Assembly: GCA_903893855.1 (NCBI GenBank)
Contig: CAITNV010000021.1
Coordinates: 1-32,786 of the forward strand
DNA: 32,786 nt
DNA from: Candidatus Tayloriibacteriota bacterium
GTDB taxonomy: Bacteria; Patescibacteriota; Minisyncoccia; Phycocordibacterales; PALSA-1337
Direction: 5' to 3'
Shown: one piece after another, positions 1 through 9,549 of the stretch
How the letters are laid out: each line of letters opens with the position of its first letter
How positions within the stretch are numbered: the stretch's first letter is position 1
The notes under the pieces: model-generated
Seen by the model: the letters and a program-made list of their open reading frames with translations, nothing else
Told to the model about the DNA's origin: nothing
The model's database searches: none
Program-made: the position numbers and the translations under genes

Positions 1-1970
<1,970 letters not shown>

Positions 1971-1976
1971 ACACAG

Positions 1977-1985
1977 AGTATACCA
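1977..1985 (-). promoter_or_regulatory. recJ promoter, extended -10, leaderless spacing
   Basis: On the minus strand TGG-TATACT (TGn plus -10 hexamer) is followed by CTGTGT and then the recJ ATG. Transcription usually begins 6-7 nt after the -10, so the mRNA should start at or next to the A of the start codon. No convincing -35 is seen, as expected for an extended -10 promoter. Confidence 0.7.
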
Positions 1986-2006
1986 GACAAAGCTAAAAAG
2001 GTGCGA

Positions 2007-2012
2007 TATACT
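2007..2012 (+). promoter_or_regulatory. HIT gene promoter -10 box
   Basis: TATACT lies 8 nt before the ATG at 2021, giving a predicted 5' UTR of only 1-2 nt. It shares the 50-bp divergent region with the recJ promoter. No clear -35 is visible. Confidence 0.55.
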
Positions 2013-2020
2013 AAAGCTCT

Positions 2021-2386
2021 ATGGAAAACTGCATATTTTGTAAGATTGTATCGAAAGAAATTCCTGCACATATTGTGTATGAAGATGATTCTTTTATTGC
2101 CTTTTTAGACACACACCCGCAATCCCCCGGACATACTCTCGTCATACCAAAAAAGCACTATCGTTGGGTGTGGGATATGCCAAATGTTGGCGAATATTTT
2201 GAAATTGTCCGCAAGATCGCTCTCGCGCAGAGGAAAGCCTTTAGCGTAGAGCTCGTGCTCAGCCGTATTGTTGGTGAAGAAATTCCTCACGCACATATTT
2301 GGGTTTTCCCTGATAGAATCGCCGCAAACGTCGCGAAAATAGATGATTATGAAGGCAATAAACAACGTATCATTGACGCTCTGTAA
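2021..2386 (+). CDS. HIT (histidine triad) family hydrolase with altered third His
   Basis: 121 aa, typical HIT length. The N-terminus [15 protein letters not shown] with the C-x-x-C pair and the middle [13 protein letters not shown] are standard for HINT/PKCI-type nucleotide phosphoramidases or dinucleotide hydrolases. The triad normally reads H-x-H-x-H; here it is PHAHIWVFP, so the first two His are present (the second is the nucleophile in this family) but the third is Trp. Activity may be retained, since it is the second His that carries the nucleotidyl intermediate. The cytoplasmic substrate is unknown. Its 3' end is only 2 nt from the convergent pgk stop, with no terminator between. The start fits the -10 box 8 nt upstream. 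Confidence 0.9.
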   Translation: MENCIFCKIVSKEIPAHIVYEDDSFIAFLDTHPQSPGHTLVIPKKHYRWVWDMPNVGEYFEIVRKIALAQRKAFSVELVLSRIVGEEIPHAHIWVFPDRIAANVAKIDDYEGNKQRIIDAL

Positions 2387-2388
2387 GA

Positions 2389-3558
2389 CTACAACGTACA
2401 GTTATTTAGTGCTTCCAAACCGGGTAGTGTCTCAGTAGCTAAATAATCGAGCATCGCTCCTCCACCACTTGAAACGAAACTAAATGAAGATTCGATATTG
2501 AGCTCTGCAATAGAAGCGAGTGTATCTCCTCCGCCGAGAATTGTCGTAGCACCTGCTGTCGCTCCGGCAATTGCTTTCGCGAGTTCGAGAGTAGGTTGTT
2601 TAAAACCCTGTTCATATGCTCCGAGTGTTCCATTCCAAATAATCTGCACTGGTCGTCCTGCACCAACACTCGGTCCTTGAGCAATTATCTTTTCGAGCAT
2701 CAGTACGGTCTCAGGCCCAACGTCCATAATATTATCCTCTGGTGCAAGAGAATCCGGCTTTTTATTGACCGAACTACCTGACGCATCAATAACCGCTACG
2801 TCTACTGGCAATAGTAGTTTCGGATTCGCTAAAAGACTTCCAAGGTTAAAATTCTCCGGCGAAACGAGTGACTTCCCAAGATTGTAACCCTTTTCTTTAA
2901 AAAAATTATTCGCAAGTGCACCCCCGACGAAAACATAATCAGCAAGGGTCAAAAATTTCTCAATAAGTGGAAGTTTGGTCTCAAACTTTGCCCCACCGAG
3001 GATGAAAAAAAACGGTCGCTCAGGATGGAAAGCGAGACTTAAGCGCTTAATCTCCTCCGCGAAAAGGAACCCTGCATAGCTCGGTAAGAACTTCGTCACA
3101 GCTACAACTGAAGCATGTGCTCGATGCGATACCGAAAATGCTTCATTAACATACACATCCGCGAGAGAAGCGAGTTCCTGAGCGAATTTCGTATCATTCT
3201 TCTTCTCTCCTTCATTCATGCGAAGGTTCTCAAGAAGTACAAATCCTCCTTCAGGTAAAGCCTCAACCGCAGCAGCTGCATTACGATAATTCTTCACAAA
3301 AACACATTCAATACCGAGCTTTTTCAAATGACCAACAACTGGTTCCAGAGAAGGTGTCGCTTTTGGATCTGCATTATCCTCAATATGACTCATTAAAATA
3401 GACTTCGCACCCTTCTCTTTAAGATAGGTAAGTGTCGGCATAATCTTCCGAATACGAAAATCATCTGCAACAGCACCGTTAACAACCGGCACATTAAAAT
3501 CGACTCGGGCCAAAACTTTCACCCCTTGTATATGTTCGATATCAGTAAGTATTTTCAT
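2389..3558 (-). CDS. pgk: Phosphoglycerate kinase
   Basis: 389 aa, normal length. It converts 1,3-bisphosphoglycerate plus ADP to 3-phosphoglycerate plus ATP in cytoplasmic glycolysis. Visible: RVDFNVP near the N-terminus, FRIRK, LLENLRMNEGEKKND, NEAFSVSHRAHAS, ERPFFFILGGAKFETK, WNGTLGAYE, the ATP-site ILGGGDT and the terminal SSGGGAMLDYL. The usual SHLGRP substrate-loop motif is instead SHIEDNAD, so the conserved Arg that contacts 3-phosphoglycerate appears replaced while the His is kept. The other substrate-binding Arg residues seem present, so I expect an active enzyme. It lies 3 nt downstream of tpiA and is co-transcribed with it. It converges on the HIT gene. Confidence 0.96.
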   Translation of the reverse strand: MKILTDIEHIQGVKVLARVDFNVPVVNGAVADDFRIRKIMPTLTYLKEKGAKSILMSHIEDNADPKATPSLEPVVGHLKKLGIECVFVKNYRNAAAAVEALPEGGFVLLENLRMNEGEKKNDTKFAQELASLADVYVNEAFSVSHRAHASVVAVTKFLPSYAGFLFAEEIKRLSLAFHPERPFFFILGGAKFETKLPLIEKFLTLADYVFVGGALANNFFKEKGYNLGKSLVSPENFNLGSLLANPKLLLPVDVAVIDASGSSVNKKPDSLAPEDNIMDVGPETVLMLEKIIAQGPSVGAGRPVQIIWNGTLGAYEQGFKQPTLELAKAIAGATAGATTILGGGDTLASIAELNIESSFSFVSSGGGAMLDYLATETLPGLEALNNCTL

Positions 3559-3561
3559 ATA

Positions 3562-4350
3562 TTATTTTTTAGCTGAGACAGCATCGACAACTTTAATAAG
3601 TTCAATAAAACCCGGCACATTCACACTCTCTCTGCCAACGAGGAAACCATCCACATGCCCTTCAGTCATAATGTCTGCTGCATTGCGAAAATTAACCGAG
3701 CCACCATAGAGCACCGGCACCGCTAATGCTTCTTCTTGACCATAGGTATCTGATATGACTTTTTTTACAAAAATAACCATTTCTCTGACAAGTACTGGTG
3801 TCATTGCTTCTTTCGCGCCAATTGCCCATACAGGCTCGTACGCTATGATGAGTTGGCTCAATTGGCGCTTAGGAAATGCTTGGAGTGATGCTTTAATCTG
3901 CTCTCGAAGAGTATTAAGATACGCGCCCTGCGCATCACGAACTGTCTCACCAACACAAAGCACCGCAGTCATACCCGATTGTGTAACAGCAGCCACTTTC
4001 TTAGAGACCTCTACATCTGTCTCACCTCGAGCGCGACGCTCAGAATGACCAACGATAACATATTCGACGCCAATATCAGCGAGCATATGAGTGCTCACCT
4101 CTCCAGTATACGCACCCTGCTCTTCAAAAAAGGCATTCTGCACTCCAGCATGGACTCGATTACCAGACGCACCGCTATTACGCTTTGAGGCTACAAGAGA
4201 TACGAAAGGAAATGGTGGACAAGCTACAACAAGCGTGTGCTCGAGAGTTCGAGCCACTGTTTTGGTCTTTGTAACTATCCTTTTGGCCTCAACTAAAGTC
4301 TGAGGATTCATTTTCCAATTGCCGATAACAATGCTTTGATTTTTTTTCAT
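3562..4350 (-). CDS. tpiA: Triosephosphate isomerase
   Basis: 262 aa, close to the usual 250. It interconverts dihydroxyacetone phosphate and glyceraldehyde 3-phosphate. All catalytic elements are visible: IGNWKMNP with the catalytic Lys, VIVGHSERR with the catalytic His, AYEPVWAIG with the catalytic Glu on loop 6, and the phosphate-binding YGGSVN and GFLVGRES. It is the first gene of a tpiA-pgk operon with its own probable promoter in the 36-nt gap after the pilus operon. The ATG is preceded by AT-rich sequence without a Shine-Dalgarno motif. Confidence 0.96.
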   Translation of the reverse strand: MKKNQSIVIGNWKMNPQTLVEAKRIVTKTKTVARTLEHTLVVACPPFPFVSLVASKRNSGASGNRVHAGVQNAFFEEQGAYTGEVSTHMLADIGVEYVIVGHSERRARGETDVEVSKKVAAVTQSGMTAVLCVGETVRDAQGAYLNTLREQIKASLQAFPKRQLSQLIIAYEPVWAIGAKEAMTPVLVREMVIFVKKVISDTYGQEEALAVPVLYGGSVNFRNAADIMTEGHVDGFLVGRESVNVPGFIELIKVVDAVSAKK

Positions 4351-4372
4351 ATACGTTAAATTAATACTAAAT

Positions 4373-4381
4373 AGTATATCA
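4373..4381 (-). promoter_or_regulatory. Probable tpiA-pgk promoter, extended -10
   Basis: Minus-strand TGA-TATACT sits 22 nt before the tpiA ATG, predicting a 5' UTR of about 15 nt. It lies between the last pilus gene and tpiA. No obvious -35. Confidence 0.5.
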
Positions 4382-4386
4382 CCCTG

Positions 4387-5874
4387 TTACTGATTGGGCA
4401 CCTCTTTCCAAGATATGGTGGAATATTGATTAGTAGCTGAAGGAAATGACGGTGGCGGGCCGTACAAAAGATTGCCATCATAAGTAATATTTCGTATTTG
4501 ATAGCCAGTGCCATCGGTATACGCAAAACCATAGCGTAAATTGCTTGCTATCATACCCGCAAGACTAAGCTTGCTACGAATATAATAATTCCTATATGAA
4601 GAAGTAGTTGGATAATTAGGGTCCGTCGGAGTTGAGCAATTAGAACTATAATAATATCTCCCTGCGCGACCATTCTGAGCCACAAGCGCTGCATCAATCG
4701 TAAGATTATCTGCACTCACAAAACCCACATTGATATTATTCTGAGCAATGAGACCGAGACTATCCTGACCGTTAAAATTCGTATAGGTAATATTATTATT
4801 AATCGTAATGTTCTTATACGTGCTTGGATTAGCGGGAAATGCTCCAGCAGCAATCGTTAGCCGTGCTCCATTAATAGCTCCGTCAATCCAAAGATTATCC
4901 TGCACGAAGATCACACCACTCGATGGAAATGGCACCGCCGAGCGAAATATCGTCTTATTAACTACACTCCACGATCCCCAACCGGTTTGTCCCGACAAAC
5001 CAACTGCATCATTTGAACAAGTGCCACTAAGTGACTGTAGTGATGTCACTTTATAAATATCATACGTGTCATTTGTATGTAGAAGTATGTAATACCCCAA
5101 CACTCCCGATGATGTATAACTACTTCCGCCATTTTGAGCAATCGTCAAAAGCTGAGACAAATCAGTCGTAATATTATTAAAATCGATCACTGGCACGGGG
5201 AACTGCCTTCCGCTTAAGAAAATATTAGCATCTGCTGGTGGTGTGGTGGGTGGCGTCGGATCCCCTGTCGTGTACACGCCGTAACGTTGCACGCCATCAT
5301 TCAAATCCGGATCAATATACTGCGACAAAGCACTCGCAACGATATTATGTGCAATACCATCAAAATGAATCCCGTAGTTCGACTGAATCGGACCAAAAAT
5401 CGTGGTTCCTGAACCGAAATAAATATTGTCATTACTTACCACGGCATACTGCGCGAAAGACGGCACTGCAAATGTCGCTTGTATTGTGCGCGAGAGCGAT
5501 GTACTCGCCATAGTTCCTTTTGAACGCACGGTTACGATAGATGTTCCCGTCGCAGGTGGTGTAATAGTCAAAGCGAATTGCCCGAGAACATTGCCGTCTT
5601 TATCCTGAAAAGGGTGAATATATGGTCCGGGTGAAGTCGACGAAGCATTACCATCATAATAATCTGAAGGAAGATTCGCCAAATGCCAGCGATAATAATC
5701 AATGCCCGATTCCGCAATCTCATAAGCCTGCTGACTATTAACCATTTGGACTGTGCGCTTCAAAAGTGTCGCTCCCCAATTTACCAAAGACATCGTGATG
5801 ACAAGAGCGATCACCGAGAAGACTAAAACATTCACGAGTATGAGACCTTTTTTTGTAGAGCAAAGTTTTCTCAT
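4387..5874 (-). CDS. PilX/GspK-like large minor pilin
   Basis: 495 aa. The N-terminus has a short basic leader, then KKG followed by LILVNVLVFSVIAL, a pilin-like hydrophobic helix (about residues 10-35). The position expected to carry Glu5 of mature pilins is Asn. The AYEIAESGIDYYRWHL stretch (about 45-60) is typical of PilX/GspK-type N-terminal regions. The long C-terminal part is Ser/Thr/Asn/Gly-rich with repeated short hydrophobic strands (for example IFVQDNLWIDGAI, ITINNNITY), suggesting an extracellular beta-helix or beta-sandwich. The start overlaps the stop of the upstream pilin by 4 nt (ATGA), so translation is probably coupled. As last gene of the pilus operon it could be the tip subunit by analogy with GspK; this is inference. 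Confidence 0.8.
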   Translation of the reverse strand: MRKLCSTKKGLILVNVLVFSVIALVITMSLVNWGATLLKRTVQMVNSQQAYEIAESGIDYYRWHLANLPSDYYDGNASSTSPGPYIHPFQDKDGNVLGQFALTITPPATGTSIVTVRSKGTMASTSLSRTIQATFAVPSFAQYAVVSNDNIYFGSGTTIFGPIQSNYGIHFDGIAHNIVASALSQYIDPDLNDGVQRYGVYTTGDPTPPTTPPADANIFLSGRQFPVPVIDFNNITTDLSQLLTIAQNGGSSYTSSGVLGYYILLHTNDTYDIYKVTSLQSLSGTCSNDAVGLSGQTGWGSWSVVNKTIFRSAVPFPSSGVIFVQDNLWIDGAINGARLTIAAGAFPANPSTYKNITINNNITYTNFNGQDSLGLIAQNNINVGFVSADNLTIDAALVAQNGRAGRYYYSSNCSTPTDPNYPTTSSYRNYYIRSKLSLAGMIASNLRYGFAYTDGTGYQIRNITYDGNLLYGPPPSFPSATNQYSTISWKEVPNQ

Positions 5875-6515
5875 AAATTATTTTTTAAATTACGCAGACT
5901 GACTTGGCTAGTATAGGTGACTGGTGCAACAGGTAAATTAGGATTCGTATTTAGCACAAGTGTGATGCGGACAAGGCGGACATTTGAAGCAGTGACCGGC
6001 TGTGCTAATGGCGAACTTGTACCGGTATAGTTGGAATCGAAATAGTCGAAGACATTAACATTTCGAGCATTTCGCACATTTGAAGCGAGGGTGAAGACTG
6101 TACCCGTAGCATTAGGGTATGACAATGGAATGCCAGTTGGAGCAACGACACTTTTAAACAATGTCGTTCCCACTAGCGTATACGTAATCTTTTCAGACAC
6201 CCCGTCGCCATTGTTATCACTAAAGAATGTAAACGTACTTGTACCTGTCGTCACGATTGGGTACGAACCATCACTACCGGGGGTCGCCGATCGCAATTCT
6301 TTAACCATAGTATTTAAAATATTCTGTGCATCCCCTGCCGAGAGAAGCGAGCTACTCTGCACTGAATTGAGATAGTAAATATCGCGCTCGAATCTCGTGA
6401 GCGCAATTAAAATAATTGCACCGATCGCAACAACAACTAATAATTCAACTAAAGTAAACCCTCGGCGATTCGCGAGTATCTTTTGTTTTTTAAAATTGAA
6501 AAAAGTTTGGCGCAT
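5871..6515 (-). CDS. Type IV minor pilin, PilW/PulJ-like
   Basis: 214 aa. It carries a textbook class III prepilin signal: a basic leader (KKQKILANRR), then G cleaved before FTLVELLVVVAIGAIILIAL, with Glu at +5 and a hydrophobic alpha1 helix (about residues 18-42). The rest is a polar domain with the layout of PilW/PulJ minor pilins (an early Ser-rich turn, then SDNNGDGVSEKITYTL, then a C-terminal SLRNL ending). The role is incorporation into a type IV pilus or pseudopilus after cleavage by a PilD-type peptidase that is not in the window. It overlaps the next gene by 4 nt and starts 22 nt after the large pilin gene upstream. No Shine-Dalgarno motif is seen. Confidence 0.85.
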   Translation of the reverse strand: MRQTFFNFKKQKILANRRGFTLVELLVVVAIGAIILIALTRFERDIYYLNSVQSSSLLSAGDAQNILNTMVKELRSATPGSDGSYPIVTTGTSTFTFFSDNNGDGVSEKITYTLVGTTLFKSVVAPTGIPLSYPNATGTVFTLASNVRNARNVNVFDYFDSNYTGTSSPLAQPVTASNVRLVRITLVLNTNPNLPVAPVTYTSQVSLRNLKNNL

Positions 6516-6537
6516 ATATCGGTATGTAATTTACATA

Positions 6538-8322
6538 TTATGGACTAACTACAACAGTCTGCGATGACCACGGAGAATTAATGGTAACTGGTACGGAATT
6601 GGTCGTATACCCTGAAGCACTTGTGGTAAGTGTATATGTACCGGGCGTAAGTCCTTGGAATAATACCTGTCCAGGAGGAGTACATGCTGTGCTAAATGTA
6701 AAAGCGACATCTGAAAGATCGGGAGTATTTGTCGCCGAAGCTGTTGTTAATAAAGCTTGATAGCGAAGGTATCGATCGCCATTGTGCATTGAACCTATCG
6801 AAGAATTGGCGCTCGTATAATATGTCGCACCGGTGCCGTCAGGTCCAACAAAGTTCCAACTCGATGGAGTACTTGAAGGACTCGTGGCGAGCTGCAATTT
6901 CACACTCGTTGTCCCCGAAGCGAGAGGTTGACTCCCCGGTTGCCAGACTAAATTTACAAAGTTACTTGTCGTGCCCGCATCAAACGTAGATGACTGAAGT
7001 AAACCGCTCGAAGGATATAGTCCGGTGAATGGCAATAAATTAACATCCCCCACCGGAGTATTCTTACTTATATGTCCATCATCGCTAAAATATTCATTCA
7101 TCGTATACGCATCGTGTCCTGCCCCACCCGACCAATCAGTCTGATCGATGAAGCCTTGTCCGGTAGTAAGCGTTGAAGAGAAGCCGGACTTCGCTAATGT
7201 AACGGTCGCTCCAGTTAATGGTAAATTCGTCGAGCTATCTTCGACTGTGACGAGCAAACTATCGGGATTCTTCGGAGCCACAACAAGAAGAACTTGCTGA
7301 GCACTCGCTGGGTTTAATTGAACTGGATTTAAAATATTTAATCCTGCAAGATCGTAGCTCGCGCTGTTTAGGCCGAAACTATATGCATCCCATTCCATAT
7401 TATTGAGTGTCATTTTCCCTGTACCGCCAGTTGTCGTCGTAGCTGAATATTTTGGAACATTCGGACCGATAGTTTTCGATCCCGCAAGTGTGAAGCCGAC
7501 ATTCGGCACCAAGGTACAACCATTCGTAACGCTTGAAACCGATAGACTGCTCAATTGATCAATCGAGAAAGAAGCTGAAGTTACTTTCTGTGAAAGAACG
7601 GTAGCGTCTGGCTTAGTAGGAGTAGGGTTCCCTGACGCTCCAGATGGATATGTTTTATCAGTAGAATAACCGGCTTTGGTCACGACAATATGATATGAAG
7701 AGCTCGACGGCGGTACACCAACAATCTGCAATAAACCATCATTGTTGGTTGTATCTACCACCGTGATCGATGGCGTAGTTGAAGTATTCGTAACCGTAAC
7801 TGTAGCACCGACGATCGGAATGCCATTTGCATTAAAAGCTTTAATCGACAAAGCACCATCAACCGTGTCGACAATAAGATTTTTTGGGGCGACCTGACCT
7901 GTGAGTGTTAGTGTCTTAAAATTTTTACAACTATCACATGAGACAGTCACCGCAACTAATTTCTCTGAAGGAGAAGTGCTTGCAGTCGTACTTGCTGAGA
8001 CAGAACCAAGCGATATTGCAGTATTTCTCACAATAGTCGTAACGGTAAATGGAATATTGCCTCGAGTGATGGTCTGAACTTCAGGAATAACTCCAGTCGG
8101 AATTCCTGAAGGGACGCCAACATTGCTATATGACATATTACGAACAATTTCGAATTGTTCATTCGCGAGCTCAACTGCGAGGGTCTGATCTTGATTCGCC
8201 GCAATAACCGCGAAGATAGAAACGTACACTTGATACACAGCCAAAGCAAGTACAAGAAACAAAGCCCCGCCGATTACGGCTTCAATCAGTGTAAAACCTT
8301 GTGCGCGCGACTTTTGATACAT
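6538..8322 (-). CDS. Giant prepilin-like adhesin with Cna-B/carboxypeptidase-regulatory-like domains
   Basis: 594 aa, several times longer than an ordinary pilin. MYQKSRAQG then FTLIEAVIGGALFLVLALAVY is a clear class III prepilin signal with Glu5. After the helix come a small polar domain with a C-D-S-C pair (about 128-132) and a beta-rich domain starting SIKAFNANGIPIVGATVTVTNT (about 158-235), a CarboxypepD_reg/Cna-B-type strand pattern that includes AGYSTD. A second copy appears to begin at about 356 (LVTVEDSSTNLPLTGATVTL) and to finish at about 555-594 (GLTPGTYTLTTSASGYTT), with about 150 residues of another beta-rich module inserted between. It is the third gene of the operon, 3 nt after pilC. 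Likely a surface-exposed adhesive minor pilin; binding target unknown. Confidence 0.82.
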   Translation of the reverse strand: MYQKSRAQGFTLIEAVIGGALFLVLALAVYQVYVSIFAVIAANQDQTLAVELANEQFEIVRNMSYSNVGVPSGIPTGVIPEVQTITRGNIPFTVTTIVRNTAISLGSVSASTTASTSPSEKLVAVTVSCDSCKNFKTLTLTGQVAPKNLIVDTVDGALSIKAFNANGIPIVGATVTVTNTSTTPSITVVDTTNNDGLLQIVGVPPSSSSYHIVVTKAGYSTDKTYPSGASGNPTPTKPDATVLSQKVTSASFSIDQLSSLSVSSVTNGCTLVPNVGFTLAGSKTIGPNVPKYSATTTTGGTGKMTLNNMEWDAYSFGLNSASYDLAGLNILNPVQLNPASAQQVLLVVAPKNPDSLLVTVEDSSTNLPLTGATVTLAKSGFSSTLTTGQGFIDQTDWSGGAGHDAYTMNEYFSDDGHISKNTPVGDVNLLPFTGLYPSSGLLQSSTFDAGTTSNFVNLVWQPGSQPLASGTTSVKLQLATSPSSTPSSWNFVGPDGTGATYYTSANSSIGSMHNGDRYLRYQALLTTASATNTPDLSDVAFTFSTACTPPGQVLFQGLTPGTYTLTTSASGYTTNSVPVTINSPWSSQTVVVSP

Positions 8323-8325
8323 AAT

Positions 8326-9546
8326 TTAAGAAATTACATTCACGAGTGAATATATCGGCGAAATAACTGCAATTGCAAAGAATCCTACGAAGCCTCCGAT
8401 CACCACCATAATTACCGGCTCGAGAATCGACGACATGTCTTTGGTCTGTTGTTCAATATCATCTTCATAATAGACCGCGACACCAAGGAGCATTTCCCCC
8501 ATTTTACCTGTCTCTTCGCCCACACTAATCATCTCGGTGATAAATGTAGGATACAGCTTCTCATGTTCAGAAAAAACTTTAGAAAGTGGTTGGCCCTTCT
8601 TTATCGATTCACCTGCTTTCGAAAGAATCTTTTTATAATGAACGTTCTGGAGCACTTCTTCCGTGATCTTTACTGCATCAACGACATCTACTCCAGAACT
8701 TAACAGTGAAGAAAGTGTACGCGCAGTACGAGCGACATTTACTTCCACAACAATACTTCCGATTACCGGTAATTTAATTAAACAATAATGCAAAACGCTT
8801 TTGCCTTTTGGTAAACGACTTACGATGTACAAGACCGCCAAGAGCACGACAACAATAAAACCAATAAGCACCCCATGATCTCGCAAAAGATTACTCAAGT
8901 TCACAATGAGCAACGTCGAAGCCGGCAATTTTACATTGAGTCCGGTAAATGTCGTAAGCAGAGTCGGCACGATGTACGTGAGCAAAATGACCGCAATGAT
9001 AATCATTGCAACCACTACCACTGCGGGATACATCAGTGCCCCACGAATTCTTCGGACGAGTACATTCGCTCGGTCAAGCTGGAGTGCCACGATCTTCAAT
9101 GATTCAGCGAGATTACCCGACTGCTCTCCAGCCTTCACCATGGAGATGAAAAGCGATGAGAAAACCTTTGGGAATTTCTGCATCGACTCTGCGAGGGTTT
9201 TACCTTTACTAATGTCGGTATTGAGCGAATTAATCACTTTTTTCATAGACTGCTTCTTGGTCTGTCGCTCAATAACGCTCAAAGCTCGAGAAGGAGCGAG
9301 CCCCGCCTGAATCATAGAACCAAGATTCCTTGCGAAATGAATCTTCTCTTGCATATTAATTCCACCAAGACCAACCGAGAACATCCGCTGGAACAAAGAC
9401 TTATCATTAAGACTTTTAAACGACACCACTTCAGATCCAGACTGACGAATAAGTCGATATAACTCGTATCGATCCGCAGCTTCAAGTGTCGCTTCGTATA
9501 TTTCTCCGGTATCCTTTCTTTTTGCTTTATATTGGTAGTGAATCAT
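8326..9546 (-). CDS. pilC: Type IV pilus inner-membrane platform protein PilC/GspF
   Basis: 406 aa, the usual size. Two tandem T2SSF domains are visible: one around ARNLGSMIQAGLAPSRAL, one around ARTLSSLLSSGVDVVDAVKI, each ending in a family-type VKAGEQSGNL / VGEETGKMGEML motif. Hydrophobic segments at about 170-195, 220-240 and 375-400 fit the three-helix topology. It anchors the assembly ATPase to the membrane and passes pilins into the fibre. The N-terminal YQYKAKRKDTGEIYEATLEA is the typical short cytoplasmic strand region. It lies 3 nt after pilB and 3 nt before the giant pilin gene. Confidence 0.94.
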   Translation of the reverse strand: MIHYQYKAKRKDTGEIYEATLEAADRYELYRLIRQSGSEVVSFKSLNDKSLFQRMFSVGLGGINMQEKIHFARNLGSMIQAGLAPSRALSVIERQTKKQSMKKVINSLNTDISKGKTLAESMQKFPKVFSSLFISMVKAGEQSGNLAESLKIVALQLDRANVLVRRIRGALMYPAVVVVAMIIIAVILLTYIVPTLLTTFTGLNVKLPASTLLIVNLSNLLRDHGVLIGFIVVVLLAVLYIVSRLPKGKSVLHYCLIKLPVIGSIVVEVNVARTARTLSSLLSSGVDVVDAVKITEEVLQNVHYKKILSKAGESIKKGQPLSKVFSEHEKLYPTFITEMISVGEETGKMGEMLLGVAVYYEDDIEQQTKDMSSILEPVIMVVIGGFVGFFAIAVISPIYSLVNVIS

Positions 9547-9549
9547 ATA

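Noticed and set aside
2380-2400. CTGTA/TACAG inverted repeat between HIT and pgk as a terminator
   Set aside because: Only 5 bp, AT-rich, with a long loop and no T-tract; the convergent genes seem to lack a terminator.
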